Shown here piece by piece: positions 1 through 51,303 of a stretch of 64,000 nt of DNA. The translations under genes and the position numbers were made by a program. The stretch is from Amorphochlora amoebiformis (Eukaryota; Cercozoa; Chlorarachniophyceae), in contig BAAHQB010000448.1 of NCBI GenBank assembly GCA_054601695.1, forward strand, positions 1-64,000. The letters are read 5' to 3'. Below the pieces are notes generated by a model, which saw nothing but the letters and a program-made list of their open reading frames with translations, was not told where the DNA came from and searched no databases. Position 1 is the first letter of the stretch, and each line of letters starts with the position of its first letter.

Positions 1-5405
<5,405 letters not shown>

Positions 5406-5416
5406 TGAGACTACAT

Positions 5417-5468
<52 letters not shown>

Positions 5469-5630
5469 TATATGTGTGTGTGTGTGTGTATATGAATATA
5501 TGTATATGTGTATTCATATTTTTGATATATATGTATATATATATGTACAGTATATATCTATATGTATAATTGTAGATATACATGATTTATGTAAGTATTT
5601 TTTATGCATATATAAGCACAGATAAATAAT

Positions 5631-5670
<40 letters not shown>

Positions 5671-5749
5671 TTCTATGTTTATAATATATTTAAATATATA
5701 TATATATATATGAATATATTCATACATATACACATAAGAGTTTATATAA

Positions 5750-5794
<45 letters not shown>

Positions 5795-5903
5795 GTGTGT
5801 GTGTGTATATTTACATAATCTTCATACATAAACGCGTATACATATTAAATATGAATATTTACAAATTGTATGGTATTTATAATCGGATTATACATTTAGA
5901 TTC

Positions 5904-5940
<37 letters not shown>

Positions 5941-5967
5941 GATTATACATATGCTAATATACACATC

Positions 5968-6007
<40 letters not shown>

Positions 6008-6016
6008 TATATATAC

Positions 6017-6056
<40 letters not shown>

Positions 6057-6369
6057 TATATATATATAAGTTACATATTCATATGTATTTACAGCTAAAT
6101 CAGTTCTAGACCTGAAAATCTGCACGACGGTTGAATAAGCGACCGTGCACTACTCTAGTTACATAGATTACTGTACAAAGGAATCTCCATGAACTAGATG
6201 AAGCCTATTTGCGAGAACCACCCTTGTGTCAACAAAACACGACTTTAGGTCAGTATGACGAAACATAATGTTGTAAGTCTAGTAAGTAGACTGGAGACAT
6301 GACTAGCATGACCTAGATGACGCCGTCGTGCACGTACGATTAAATTGTGCATTTTCAATGGTGCAGATT

Positions 6370-6410
<41 letters not shown>

Positions 6411-7574
6411 TAGATATATATATATAATATATATATCTAGATATATATATTCTCAGATATCATATATATCTAGATATATACTAGGTATATACGATACATA
6501 TATCTATCATATCATCTGATCATGACAACTAGTGGCATCTACTAGTCTAGTAGATATAAAAATATACTAATACCAGTAATACTAGTAACTAGAGTAATAA
6601 CAGTGTAGATGTACTAGTACTACTAGTACTAGCTAGTAGTAGTAGATATCTGGATACTAGATCTAGTAGATGAAGTTCAACTAGTTCAAGTCCCTAGACT
6701 AGTCTAGAACTAGGCTTATCTAGTTATACTACTAGACTAGAATCATTCATGAGCTCTAGACTCTAGTCTGCAAGTACTAGCTAGACTAGAAGTATCTAGA
6801 GTATCTCTGATCTATCCAGTATACGTCTAGACGTACCTAGGTATACATACTCTCTAGACACTCTTACTACTCCAGTAAGATTCTGCAGATATATATATAT
6901 ATATATATATATCTAGATATATATCTAGATATATATGAGAGTCTAGATTCTAGAGATTATCTACGTACTAGAATTCCTAGAATTCTAGGAATTATCTGAT
7001 AAAGCTAGTTGTAACTAGCTAGTATAAGTTAATATCTAAGAATATATATAATTCTTATTACGTCGGCAACTACTAGAACTATAGAGTAACTCTAGCAACT
7101 GAGCAACGAAGTCTAGTACTACGCTATATATATATACTAGATATACTCTCTAGACTCTAGATACTGTCTAGACTGTACTAGTCGCGACTCGCGCGTTACT
7201 AAGTCTAGTAGTAGTAGCCTACTACTAGTACTAGTACTATAGCTAGTAGGTCTAGTAGGTGCTAGCTCTAGTAGCTAGACTAGCCGTAGACTAGTTATAC
7301 TAGTATAGTCTACCTGCATACCTAGGTCTAGTAGGTATCTAGTAGGTATACCAATGATCTAGATGATTAGACTCTGCCGGTTTGTAGGTCACAACCATTA
7401 AAATTTGTACCATTAGGAGACAAACTTAAGTTCAGTTCTTCATGAATTAGGCAGACTCTAGACTCTAGACTAGTTTGAGTCAAATCATGGCGAGCGCAAG
7501 ACTGGAAGACTCTAGAGACTGTTCGGTGGTAGTGTATACGACCAGAAGAACAAAATAAAAAAACTAGAAATACC
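5406..7574. other. Intergenic: TA tracts, unique stretch, then CTAG-rich DNA
   Basis: This lies between the converging 3' ends of the DAW1 and Cys-Trp-repeat genes. 5406-6080 is TA and CA/TG microsatellite. 6085-6360 is unique sequence without a convincing exon. 6370-7560 is packed with CTAG, often as ACTAGT, TCTAGA or GCTAGC; six CTAG occur in 6661-6720 alone, where chance gives about 0.2. Every frame there is stopped by TAG. No RNA gene seen. Confidence 0.85.
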
Positions 7575-15815
<8,241 letters not shown>

Positions 15816-16160
15816 CCCTACGTCGGACACGACGGGAGCGAAGAATTAAAGATAATGAATAGAAAAACTGTGTTAGGGCGACAGATATAGAGATATGGAT
15901 ATATGAATATTCAATCTCTTATATGCGGATATCTTATCCTAAATATAAATATGTAACATTTATTATACTTCGAAAACTCTTTTTAAAGCGTCAGAAGGGG
16001 TACTTTGAGTGGGTACTATAGAACGGATTCCAAGGTACCGAAAAGATTCTAAAAGAAATCTTTTTAATAACTCTTCGGAATCACGCAGCCTGGAAGTCGG
16101 GTAATCTCTTCTAACCCTCTCCCCCCCCCCCCCCTTCTAATATTCCCGAGGAGGGACATT
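15816..16160. promoter_or_regulatory. Divergent upstream region between genes 2 and 3
   Basis: About 345 bases between the proposed starts at 15815 (-) and 16161 (+). It contains a C/T-rich stretch ending in a run of fourteen C (16121-16134), and AT-rich sequence at 15890-15965. There is no TA microsatellite and little CTAG. Both genes probably start from here; no specific promoter element is claimed. Confidence 0.5.
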
Positions 16161-24866
<8,706 letters not shown>

Positions 24867-24980
24867 CGATTATGGCCATTATTGGAGCGGCTACTATATT
24901 ACAGCATGATATATGTAATGCAGTAACAGTTGATACACATGATGCAATACTAGAATGACAACTGTGCTAGACTAGCTAGA

Positions 24981-25016
<36 letters not shown>

Positions 25017-25727
25017 ACATGTATAAATATATACATATATATATATATATGTATAATATATCTTTTGCCGTTTGATTGAACAAATATATAGCATCTAGAG
25101 TATACAGACATAAATCATCTTCGACCTGGTACCGAGTTTTTTTCCTAGATATACTAGTCTAGGCACTAGATTCTAGCCACTGGTTTCATGAGTAGCTTGA
25201 CTAGCTAGACCGTTGAAGTAAATCGAAATTAATCCAGTCAATTAAGTTAATCTTGTAACTAGTGTTACAATACTCATGCAGATCTTTGGGCTACTTGCAA
25301 GCTTGTGGAAGCACTTTGGGTTCATTTGATAAAAGTCTAGAAATTAGTATGGGAACCATTCAAGTCAGTTTTATAAGGTCACAACCCACTACACTTGCTA
25401 GCTTTGGCCCTTGAACTGCACATCGTACGGAAGCGGTGCCATAGTATACTCGTACTATTGATTTCTCAAAATCGTACGATTCTAGCTAATGTGCAGCTAG
25501 AAGTTTTCCATAAGTGCACCATTTTCCGTATCGTTCGCATTCGAATTAACGTAGTTTACGAAATGTAAGATATCCTGTATAATGTGCTGATATTTATGCA
25601 CTCGATTTTACGGACATGCATATATATATATATTATATATATTTATAGATATATAGATATATACACATACATACATACATATATATATATATATATGTTA
25701 CACACACATATATAATATATATTATAT

Positions 25728-25776
<49 letters not shown>

Positions 25777-26131
25777 TATAGATATATTTTACTATGCATA
25801 TATATATATATATATATATATTTAAATGTATGTGTATCTAGATATCCGAATATACTTTCAGAAGGAAATTAAACTTACCGCGCAGAATTATATACATATA
25901 TATGTGTATATATATATATATATAAATATGTAATGTGTACGTGTTTGTGTATAAGGCATGCGTAGAATATGTACGTGTATGTGTGTAGAAATATGTGTAT
26001 ACATACATACAATATGAATAAGTTCATATTCACAGAATATTGATGTACATGTGTAACGACATCGATGTGTACATAGTAAATACTACTAGGCGACATACAC
26101 AAAGATGTACATTGTATATACACACATATAT

Positions 26132-26207
<76 letters not shown>

Positions 26208-26215
26208 CATAATAC
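24867..26215. other. Intergenic space between converging RRP4 and hydrolase genes
   Basis: 24867-24985 and 25070-25600 are unique, CTAG-rich sequence with no convincing exon. 25620-25830 and 25900-26210 are TA and CA/TG repeats. The hydrolase's last exon may lie near 25800-25900 but was not identified. Confidence 0.75.
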
Positions 26216-36371
<10,156 letters not shown>

Positions 36372-37338
36372 TCTGCATGCATTTTTTTCGAATCTTCAGC
36401 CCCTATATACCTATCCACACGGTCACTACAGATGCTCTGGCTGTAACCTTCCATATATCATTCTCACGGCGAAGTCTTTCATACCCTATTTTCACGGTCG
36501 ATCACATGGCGAAGAAAACAAGGGGAAAAAAAGAGAAAGAGATTGAAATCGAACCCCAAAACGCGACGATAGGAAGCCAAGTTGATGGGAACTGCGCGCG
36601 GGGTGGCCCAGGGGGCGCAAGATGGCTTGTGCAAGTTGCATTGATATTAGCCTTTCGGTCGGGCTTGAAATGACACGCCGACACTGAGTCACGCTGGGTG
36701 ACAGATTCAAGCCTCTAGTCACTCTGAGTGACAATTTTGGCAGAGGCTTTAACCTGTCACCCAGCGTGACCATTTGCACTCGGCGTCTACACCAGCCCTA
36801 GTCTGAGCTGTAATGATTTATAATTCTAGATCTAGTAGCCTGGCGTAGTTATTCTCAGAAGTCTCTAGATTATTGCCGAATCTCTAGAATCTAGGGACTA
36901 TCACCGCATCATTGGCAGTAACGTTCGTTACGCGCGCGTACCTAAGTTTCTCGTACTAATACTTAGTAGAGTACATCAATCCGATGATATCGAGCTGGCT
37001 ACAGCTAAATTTAGTTCAGTGACTACGGGGAAATTTAGTACACTGCAACTCGGAATCACGCGTACGCCAAATTCGAACGATCATCGCACAAAATGACTTC
37101 TACATAAATCTAGATAAATCCTTGTGAAACTAATTAATGTATTGGTACATTGCACTGCAGCTATTCTGACGATCGTTAACGTTGTATGCTTGCTCAAGTG
37201 TTTCTTCGAAATGCACTACAGTGTATATATACTGTTTACTAAGTTTTGTATTTATCTGTATACAGGTCTAGATGTGTGTTATGTTACAGCTGTTTAATTA
37301 TACAACGTGTATACATATAATGTATAATATATCTCGTC

Positions 37339-37377
<39 letters not shown>

Positions 37378-37450
37378 CATATATATATGTATATATATGT
37401 ATGTATATACATATATATATATATATATGTATAATATCGTTGAAAATAAC

Positions 37451-37544
<94 letters not shown>

Positions 37545-37545
37545 A

Positions 37546-37578
<33 letters not shown>

Positions 37579-37637
37579 ATATATATACATAGATGTACAT
37601 ATAAGTTAAATATGTAAGCATATGTGTATAAATATAC

Positions 37638-37687
<50 letters not shown>

Positions 37688-37711
37688 CATATATATATAT
37701 ATATATTACAA

Positions 37712-37753
<42 letters not shown>

Positions 37754-37849
37754 GTATATACATGTACGTACAATATTATTAAATTTAAGCACAAGTTGTC
37801 TACGCACAGTCTAGATCGTATGAATGATAACACTCACCGTACCCTGACG
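36372..37849. other. Intergenic: hairpin element, CTAG-rich DNA, TA tracts
   Basis: Lies upstream of the hydrolase and downstream of the 155-residue membrane protein gene. 36372-36670 is unique sequence of ordinary composition, likely the hydrolase upstream region. 36678-36785 is a long hairpin. 36800-37270 is unique and rich in CTAG. 37330-37780 is mainly TA repeat. No exon supported. Confidence 0.75.
36678..36785. mobile_element. Long inverted-repeat (MITE-like) hairpin
   Basis: Perfect 17-base arms: GTCACGCTGGGTGACAG at 36688-36704 and its complement at 36754-36770. Inside them AAGCCTCT pairs with AGAGGCTT, and the centre GTCACTCTGAGTGAC is itself palindromic. Outside them CGCCGA (36678) pairs with TCGGCG (36780). 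There is no open frame, so it could be a non-autonomous transposon or a structured regulatory site. Confidence 0.8.
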
Positions 37850-38060
37850 CTACCTTACACGCGCTCCTGCGGGTCCGGGGACCTCCAGATACCGTACGAA
37901 GGCCTGAAATATGTATGTTTATATATCTATGCTTCTTTCATAAAATGGATGCATGTAATTAATATATATATATTATATATGTATATGTATATATATATAT
38001 ATGTATATATGTATATATATATGTATGTATGTGTATAATATATACATATATACATATATG

Positions 38061-38113
<53 letters not shown>

Positions 38114-38161
38114 GTGTGCATATGTTTAATATACATATATATATATATATATATATAACAC

Positions 38162-38196
<35 letters not shown>

Positions 38197-38260
38197 GAAA
38201 CTCTCTCTATTACAATATAAAGTGTATATATGTATATATATACAAATCATATGAAATATA

Positions 38261-38297
<37 letters not shown>

Positions 38298-38323
38298 GAA
38301 CAAAACACACACATATATATACT

Positions 38324-38360
<37 letters not shown>

Positions 38361-38407
38361 TAGCATACGTATGCATTTATAAACATAAACACACACACAA
38401 ACACAAA

Positions 38408-38496
<89 letters not shown>

Positions 38497-38572
38497 AGAC
38501 ACACATATATACATAATATATATGCATATATATAAATGTATATGTATATACTATATAAACATGTTATAATAT

Positions 38573-38617
<45 letters not shown>

Positions 38618-38663
38618 ATATATATATATGCATAGATTTATATTACATATGTACCAACATATA

Positions 38664-38732
<69 letters not shown>

Positions 38733-38735
38733 AAA

Positions 38736-38775
<40 letters not shown>

Positions 38776-38947
38776 ACACACATTATTTATTCATATATAT
38801 TTATCTCATGCATATACATGAATATTTTTATTTATCATACATAATTCATACGACGTGTAGTACCGTGGATAGAGCTAACAGGGGATCAAGAATCGCAAAC
38901 GTCACACATAGCCCCACAGGAGTACCCAACAATCTATATATATATAT

Positions 38948-38983
<36 letters not shown>

Positions 38984-39319
38984 TACACATATGTCGACAA
39001 GTAAATAGATATGTATCACACAGACATAGACTTACATATATCACTGAATAATATACACATAGAGATCTTCATATATTCATTAACGTACATGTGCAGAAAG
39101 GTGAGAATGCGGCTGGAGACCTTGGAAAGATCGAGAGATCCAGAGAGATTCGAGAGATCCCAAGAGATTCGAGAGATCCCGAGAGATTCGATATGTTCAA
39201 GAGAAAGTATGGATGCTTTTACCCGAGAATTAGGACCAAAAGCGGGACGATAGTAAGGCGGTCGAAAGTCGTAGACGCGATAAAAAACCTGTCTCCTGTG
39301 CGTCCGCCTTTGGTATATA

Positions 39320-39365
<46 letters not shown>

Positions 39366-39377
39366 GTATGTATGTAT

Positions 39378-39418
<41 letters not shown>

Positions 39419-39515
39419 TATATATATTACATAAATATGTATATATGTATATATTATATACATATATGTATATAACCATATATATATATATGTATGTATA
39501 TATATATATATATAT

Positions 39516-39576
<61 letters not shown>

Positions 39577-39605
39577 GTATATAATATACATATATATATA
39601 TATGT

Positions 39606-39661
<56 letters not shown>

Positions 39662-39701
39662 GTTTAATTGTATGTAACACATATATATATGTATATATAC
39701 A

Positions 39702-39740
<39 letters not shown>

Positions 39741-39807
39741 GTATATGTATGTATATAGCAGGAATATGTATACATGTAAACATGTACAATGTATGCACAC
39801 ACACACA

Positions 39808-39883
<76 letters not shown>

Positions 39884-39913
39884 TATACATATTATATATA
39901 TATATATATGTAT

Positions 39914-39944
<31 letters not shown>

Positions 39945-40248
39945 ATTATATATATATATATATATACATATATACATATATATATATAATATAGGCTCGA
40001 ATATATATATTTTTTTATATGTTTTAATACGTAATGACCCTGAACGTAGAAATAGCCAATGATAGTCAACATAGCTCCTGCGGCTCTCAATATGCCGTCT
40101 CCAGTGCCTTCAACTATATATAATTACATATGTACACATTCATATGTATATGTATATATGTGTATATGCATGTGTTATGTGTGTGTGTATATATGTTTAT
40201 ATATCTTTTTATGATGTATATATAATATATATATATACATATATTTAC

Positions 40249-40293
<45 letters not shown>

Positions 40294-40295
40294 TT

Positions 40296-40352
<57 letters not shown>

Positions 40353-40357
40353 CATAT

Positions 40358-40391
<34 letters not shown>

Positions 40392-40442
40392 GTGTGTATG
40401 TATATATATTTAGATTTTAAACATACATATAATAATATATAT

Positions 40443-40486
<44 letters not shown>

Positions 40487-40492
40487 GTATGT

Positions 40493-40576
<84 letters not shown>

Positions 40577-40585
40577 TTATGCATG

Positions 40586-40641
<56 letters not shown>

Positions 40642-40650
40642 CATGTTATA

Positions 40651-40703
<53 letters not shown>

Positions 40704-40875
40704 GATTAAACGTGCAGCACTGTAATATATATATTATATATATATATATATAATATATTACATATACACACATATATATATATATATGTATATATATATG
40801 TATGTTTATATATTTAGATTTTAAACACACATATAATAATAATATATATATATATATATATATACATATGTATGT

Positions 40876-40906
<31 letters not shown>

Positions 40907-40922
40907 CATTTATGCATGTAAT

Positions 40923-40953
<31 letters not shown>

Positions 40954-40962
40954 ATATATATA

Positions 40963-41046
<84 letters not shown>

Positions 41047-41721
41047 ATATGATTAAACGTGCAGCACAATAATACAAAGAACCTTTGAACATGAGTACAT
41101 TCTCCGCGATAGTATTCGGAAGCACGATGAATAAAACCCTTCGTAGGTATGTATACAATATGTATATAGTATGTAATACATATATAATATATATAAACAA
41201 ATATATAATTATATTTTCTAAATAGTATTCTTTTCATGTATATTGTATATCCCCTAACCCCATCCCACCCAACTGCAGAGGTTGCCAAAGAAACACATAC
41301 TAATACTTGACAAAAAGCGTAAGAGCTTTGAGTGTATAAAATTAAAATTCGTAACGGAGGGCGATTTTAAGACGATTATCCACGTGCCCACGGTGAAAAG
41401 ATTTACACCATCTTACGGATCACATACATATATCTTCACTCCCCCAAACGCATGGAAATATGGAAAAAGTTAAACAGATGTATCTGAGAATTGTAGGAAA
41501 GGGCCTGTATGATGGGCGAATAAAGGGAAAGACAAGGATTGGAAAGTTTCCTCAAAAAGTGGGAAAAGTTGAAAAAGATATCGATTTGACTACCCAACGA
41601 GCGTGTATGCAACGCCTTGTAAGATGAGAAATTGGAAAGAAAGCTCCAACACGGCCGCATTCATTGGACCCTCCACAGCTTCCTTCAACAAACCATACGT
41701 GAAGTGGAAATATCCCGCCAT
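37850..41721 (-). CDS. Small multi-pass membrane protein, 155 residues
   Basis: Six exons: 41721-41594, 41138-41083, 40113-40039, 39307-39223, 38933-38864, 37903-37850 (TAG). They sum to 468 bases with phase kept at each junction. An in-frame TGA lies just upstream of the ATG. About four hydrophobic segments are visible: around [18 protein letters not shown] and [37 protein letters not shown] and [13 protein letters not shown]. Polar loops carry G-x-G-D-G and T-G-D-R-F-F. I do not recognise a named family; a small integral membrane protein is all that can be said. The donor of exon 40113-40039 is GTCATT. The intron 41593-41139 is ordinary sequence rather than TA repeat and carries an open frame on the other strand (41282-41473), judged a shadow. 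Divergent from the gene starting at 42047. Confidence 0.76.
40402..41070. repeat. Tandem duplication of a roughly 330-400-base mixed block
   Basis: Three landmarks occur twice in the same order: TATATTTAGATTTTAAACAYACATATAATAA (40402, 40807), ACATTTATGCATGTAATATA (40573, 40908) and ATATGATTAAACGTGCAGCAC (40700, 41048). TA tracts of unequal length lie between. The last landmark lies just inside the intron after exon 41138-41083. Confidence 0.88.
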
Positions 41722-42046
41722 CTCGATGCCGCGCGGTGGTCAAAAATCTGTCCCGTGTTACCCTCTAGATTACGGAAGATGGGGTTCCACCTGGAAACCC
41801 ATCTTCCGTAATAATCTGGAAGCCCTAACCTTTAATAGTGGAGAAATTGTCACTCTAAAATGTCACGCAGTCGTAACCTTTGAACGTGAGTGTCACGTAG
41901 ATTTGTCACACTGAACAATCGCGCCGCCGTCGAACCCAACGACTGTTTCGGTCAATCGGTCACCGTGATCTGCTTATCTCTCTTTCCTCCCCCCCTCCGT
42001 GTCCAACAGCGCGTAATCCTTCCTTTGAGAGTCCAAAGGAGGTCAA
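41722..42046. promoter_or_regulatory. Divergent promoter region with a perfect palindrome
   Basis: Shared upstream region of the genes starting at 41721 (-) and 42047 (+). It holds a 42-base palindrome at 41770-41811, with arms TTACGGAAGATGGG and CCCATCTTCCGTAA, and TTCC/GGAA pairing again in the loop. Four GTCAC motifs lie at 41850-41905, and a C/T-rich stretch at 41970-42000. There are no TA tracts. Confidence 0.7.
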
Positions 42047-45653
<3,607 letters not shown>

Positions 45654-46287
45654 ATGATTATAGATGACGACATCAAGACCACGACGGCCAAACCTACGCA
45701 AACCCATGACTTCCGCTCTGTAATTTTATTTCCCCCTTCTTTTCTTGCATGAAAGATATGTGAGAGAGAAAGTGAGTGAGAGAGTGAGAGTGACAGACAG
45801 AGAGAGATAGAGGGTGAGAGAGTGAGTGAGAGATTGGGAGAGAGAAAGAGAGGTAATAGACGGGAAGGAGAAAAAATTAATAAAGAAACCTCGAGATATC
45901 CGATGTACATAGACACACAACACCCTCCACATCCAGTAGACAGAGGGGAGAAAGAAAAGAGACAGAAAGACCGGTACTCACTGACGCAAGCCGGCTTACC
46001 CTCATTTCTCCCCCTCATCTCTCCTCTCTCTTCTACTCTATTTCTCCAACTCTCTTCTCAGAAGATCTCCGAGAAGCCAAAGCACAGAAGAAATGATTCG
46101 AGCCCAAGGCAGAAGATTGGCCGACGTATGTCGAGTCGCCTGAGACGGGCCATTGTTCGTGTGAGACCGGTGAGTATAGAGATGAAGAGGATTGGAGAGG
46201 GCGAGAGAACGGGATATAGGGAGGAGCGAGTAGTGTGTTTGTGTATGGGGTATGCATGTATACGCATGTGCATATATAATATGTACA

Positions 46288-46350
<63 letters not shown>

Positions 46351-46472
46351 TTCTATATATACACACAGGATCTCGAAGCAGCTTTCCATGCGGTCCGAGA
46401 CGCGCGCCGCGAGTGAGCTTTTATGTGTGTGTTGTACACACACACACACATATATATATTATATATATACAT

Positions 46473-46517
<45 letters not shown>

Positions 46518-46609
46518 TATGTTTCTTTTATGCGTCTGTTATATATACACACACACACACATACATACATACACATATACACACATATATACATATATTA
46601 TACACACAT

Positions 46610-46656
<47 letters not shown>

Positions 46657-46819
46657 GTATGTATATAGCATTCATACACATATACATACACACTCACACA
46701 TATCTATACACATATACATATGTACACATATGTATGCACACATATATACATATACATATACATAAATATATACACATACATACACACTGGTACCATACAC
46801 ATATAATACAGATATAAGC

Positions 46820-46909
<90 letters not shown>

Positions 46910-46923
46910 CATGTATATAATCA

Positions 46924-46976
<53 letters not shown>

Positions 46977-47156
46977 CATATAAATACATACGTACATACA
47001 TATGTATATTTCCATATATACATACACATATATATATACATATTCATATACATATATATATATATATATACATATATATATACATATACATCTTAAATAT
47101 ATGTCTACATGTATGTATATAATATATATATATATATATATATAAATATATATTCC

Positions 47157-47232
<76 letters not shown>

Positions 47233-47239
47233 TATATAT

Positions 47240-47296
<57 letters not shown>

Positions 47297-47399
47297 TATT
47301 AAATATTGAGAATACATACACATATACACATATATATATATATATTTATATACACACACATACAAATATACATGTATGTATATATATATATACATATAC

Positions 47400-47462
<63 letters not shown>

Positions 47463-47591
47463 ATGTGTATGTACACATATTAGTGGGCTTGGGTGGCAAC
47501 GCAGGAGGTCGAGTACGACTGGCGTGACGATTGCAAGAAAATCAGGACAAATCAAAGCAACCAAAGGTAGATCGATGTATATGTATCTATA

Positions 47592-47622
<31 letters not shown>

Positions 47623-47624
47623 TG

Positions 47625-47682
<58 letters not shown>

Positions 47683-47766
47683 TATATATATATTATGTAT
47701 ATATATATATATACTTACATTGTGATATGTACATACAGTATTCTCCAATCCTAATTTGTAGCTTGT

Positions 47767-47810
<44 letters not shown>

Positions 47811-47889
47811 GGAGAAGGCATTCTTGAATGTTCTGTACACGAGGCAAGGACAGCGATTATGAATCTTGCGTCAGTTATTATATATGTAG

Positions 47890-47923
<34 letters not shown>

Positions 47924-48008
47924 ATATATGTATATACATGTAAAGAAATAGATATATCTAAATAACATTTTCTTAAATATTTATTTCTATGTATATATAT
48001 ATATGTAT

Positions 48009-48042
<34 letters not shown>

Positions 48043-48125
48043 GATATACATATATATATATAGAGGTATAATAGATAGATATATACCTTGAGGTATATAT
48101 AGATATGTTACAATTGAATCTTGCG

Positions 48126-48189
<64 letters not shown>

Positions 48190-48219
48190 CATATTATATA
48201 TTTCTATGTATGTCGTGTA

Positions 48220-48261
<42 letters not shown>

Positions 48262-48376
48262 ATGAAATATTATATATATATATATACGTATGTATAATTT
48301 ATAATTACTATATCTTCTTGGTATCTGTTTGTATAAATGTAAACTTTACATCCTTGAGAACATATATATATATTAT

Positions 48377-48413
<37 letters not shown>

Positions 48414-48480
48414 GTGTATATATATATATATATAACATTTATATGAGAGTGTGGGTACATGTAAGTTATATATATAAATA

Positions 48481-48539
<59 letters not shown>

Positions 48540-48642
48540 ATATATATATAATATATATATACATATATTTATATATATATATATATAAATCTATATGTAT
48601 GTATGTATATACTAAATATATATATATATATGTAAATAGATA

Positions 48643-48699
<57 letters not shown>

Positions 48700-48780
48700 A
48701 AATATATATGTATAAATCGATATGTATGTGGATGTATGTATATATATACGTATACATACATATACATATCTATATATCTA

Positions 48781-48844
<64 letters not shown>

Positions 48845-48903
48845 CATATATATATGTACAAATACGATATGTATATGGATATATCCAATGCACATATATG
48901 TAA

Positions 48904-48944
<41 letters not shown>

Positions 48945-49111
48945 GTATATATATATATGGTATATTTATTTATATATACACATATACACACATATATACA
49001 CACACATACACATATAAGAATGGTATATATATATATGTATAAGAATGATCGCCGTATGGGACAAAAAGCTGCAAGCTGGGAGAGTTGTTTCGGAGGACAC
49101 CAAGAATGTAC

Positions 49112-49160
<49 letters not shown>

Positions 49161-49244
49161 TGTATGTATATATATGCGTATATATATAAAATATATATGT
49201 TTGTAACTGTGTACAAATATATATATATTTATGTATAACAGACT

Positions 49245-49297
<53 letters not shown>

Positions 49298-49488
49298 GTA
49301 TATGTAAACGTGTGGTGTGTTTAGGGTGTATTAGAATATATATATATATTATGTATATATACATACACCTATATACATACATACATATAAATATATATAT
49401 ATATATATATATATTTATATTTAATTTGGCTGTGTTAGTTTGTGTTTGTGTATGCATATATATGTATGTATGTACATATGTATCATGT

Positions 49489-49527
<39 letters not shown>

Positions 49528-49635
49528 TATATACATATATGTATTTGTGTTTATAATATATATATATATATATATGTATATATATGTGTATTGTGAGGAA
49601 ATAAAGTATGTAAGATAAAGAGTTCTGATATTTGT

Positions 49636-49666
<31 letters not shown>

Positions 49667-49737
49667 CTTCACCCTCCACACATTATATGTATGTATATAT
49701 ATATGTATATATACTTTCATGTATGCCTGTACGTACA

Positions 49738-49781
<44 letters not shown>

Positions 49782-50303
49782 TCGTATATATATAAATCAG
49801 AATACCAAAACTCTTCATCTCACATATTCTCTCCCCTGGCCTTGCAAGGCCCGTGATCTCGTGGTTCATTGCCAGGTCAAATCTGCAAACATAAGTTCCC
49901 TTCGTATCGCAACACTTCCGAATCCTTCTGTTCCCCTCATATCCGTTCTCCTCCTCCTCTCATTTCGACCAACTCTCTCGTCTCACTTCTCTCCTTTCTT
50001 TCTCACTCTCGCTCTCTCTCTCTTTCTGAGTCTATCTTTCGCCTTCGTTTTACCAAGCGTGTCTCTTATCTATCTTTAATCCTTAGATCTTTCTGTATCA
50101 TCTCTCTTGATTTCACCCTTTGTCTCAGTCTCGCTTTCTCTCTGTCCCTCTCCCGCTCTCTATCTTCGTTTATTTTTTTCCCTTTCTTTCGTTTCCGTCT
50201 TCTCTGTGTGTTTCTTTTCTTCTTCTCTCTTTCTCTCTTTGTAAATATAAGTAAATATACAAAGGCATATTCAATACATGTCATGAAAACCCGTACCTAT
50301 TTG

Positions 50304-50361
<58 letters not shown>

Positions 50362-50512
50362 GATATAAATAATATACATAGTGTTACGAATGGAAATATA
50401 TAATAATATAAATCCTCCTGATAAAACATATACCCTCAGGAGGTGAGTCATGAAAGAGCTGACGGACATATACAATACCTATATATGTATATATATAAAT
50501 ATATATATGTAC

Positions 50513-50568
<56 letters not shown>

Positions 50569-50835
50569 TGTACATATATATATATGTATATATATATATT
50601 AGATATATATATATTTATATGTATATATGTAGATACATCAATACACATACATACACAATATATATACATACATATATATATACACATCGTTACATATGGA
50701 ATGGAAAAAAAGATATACCCTCAGGAGGTGAAATATGTACGCCCTGACGGAAGGCGGTCCATTGTATTCGTATCGACATCTGCAAAACATCAAGATATCC
50801 CAGCGGTTAAAGGCATAGTCAGGGCACAATTGAGG

Positions 50836-50902
<67 letters not shown>

Positions 50903-50951
50903 GGTATTCATATCGATGTTCATGTGTACATTTAGGTGTATATATATGTAT

Positions 50952-50996
<45 letters not shown>

Positions 50997-51204
50997 TATA
51001 AATATACTCTTCCATATGTATGCGTATTATATATACATAGATATGCCGGCTGGATTTTAGAACCTGCAGGAGACGATTTGTCCAAATGTAGGGTTACATA
51101 TGTAAGGTACTTAATTTTGTATAAAAGAAAGCATAATGTGTACATTTATTTATATGTAATATATATATATATTTATATATATGTATATATTTATATTTAT
51201 ATAC

Positions 51205-51244
<40 letters not shown>

Positions 51245-51258
51245 ATATAAATATATGT

Positions 51259-51303
<45 letters not shown>

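Noticed and set aside
39091-39414. Plus-strand 107-residue frame with [16 protein letters not shown]
   Set aside because: Its N-terminal half is a 19-base tandem repeat (GAGAGATCCxGAGAGATTC). The minus-strand exon 39307-39223 fits a phase-consistent membrane protein instead.
41282-41473. Plus-strand 63-residue frame ([14 protein letters not shown]...)
   Set aside because: It lies in an intron of the minus-strand 155-residue membrane gene, whose exon chain keeps phase on both sides. The + frame could not be linked to other exons as well.
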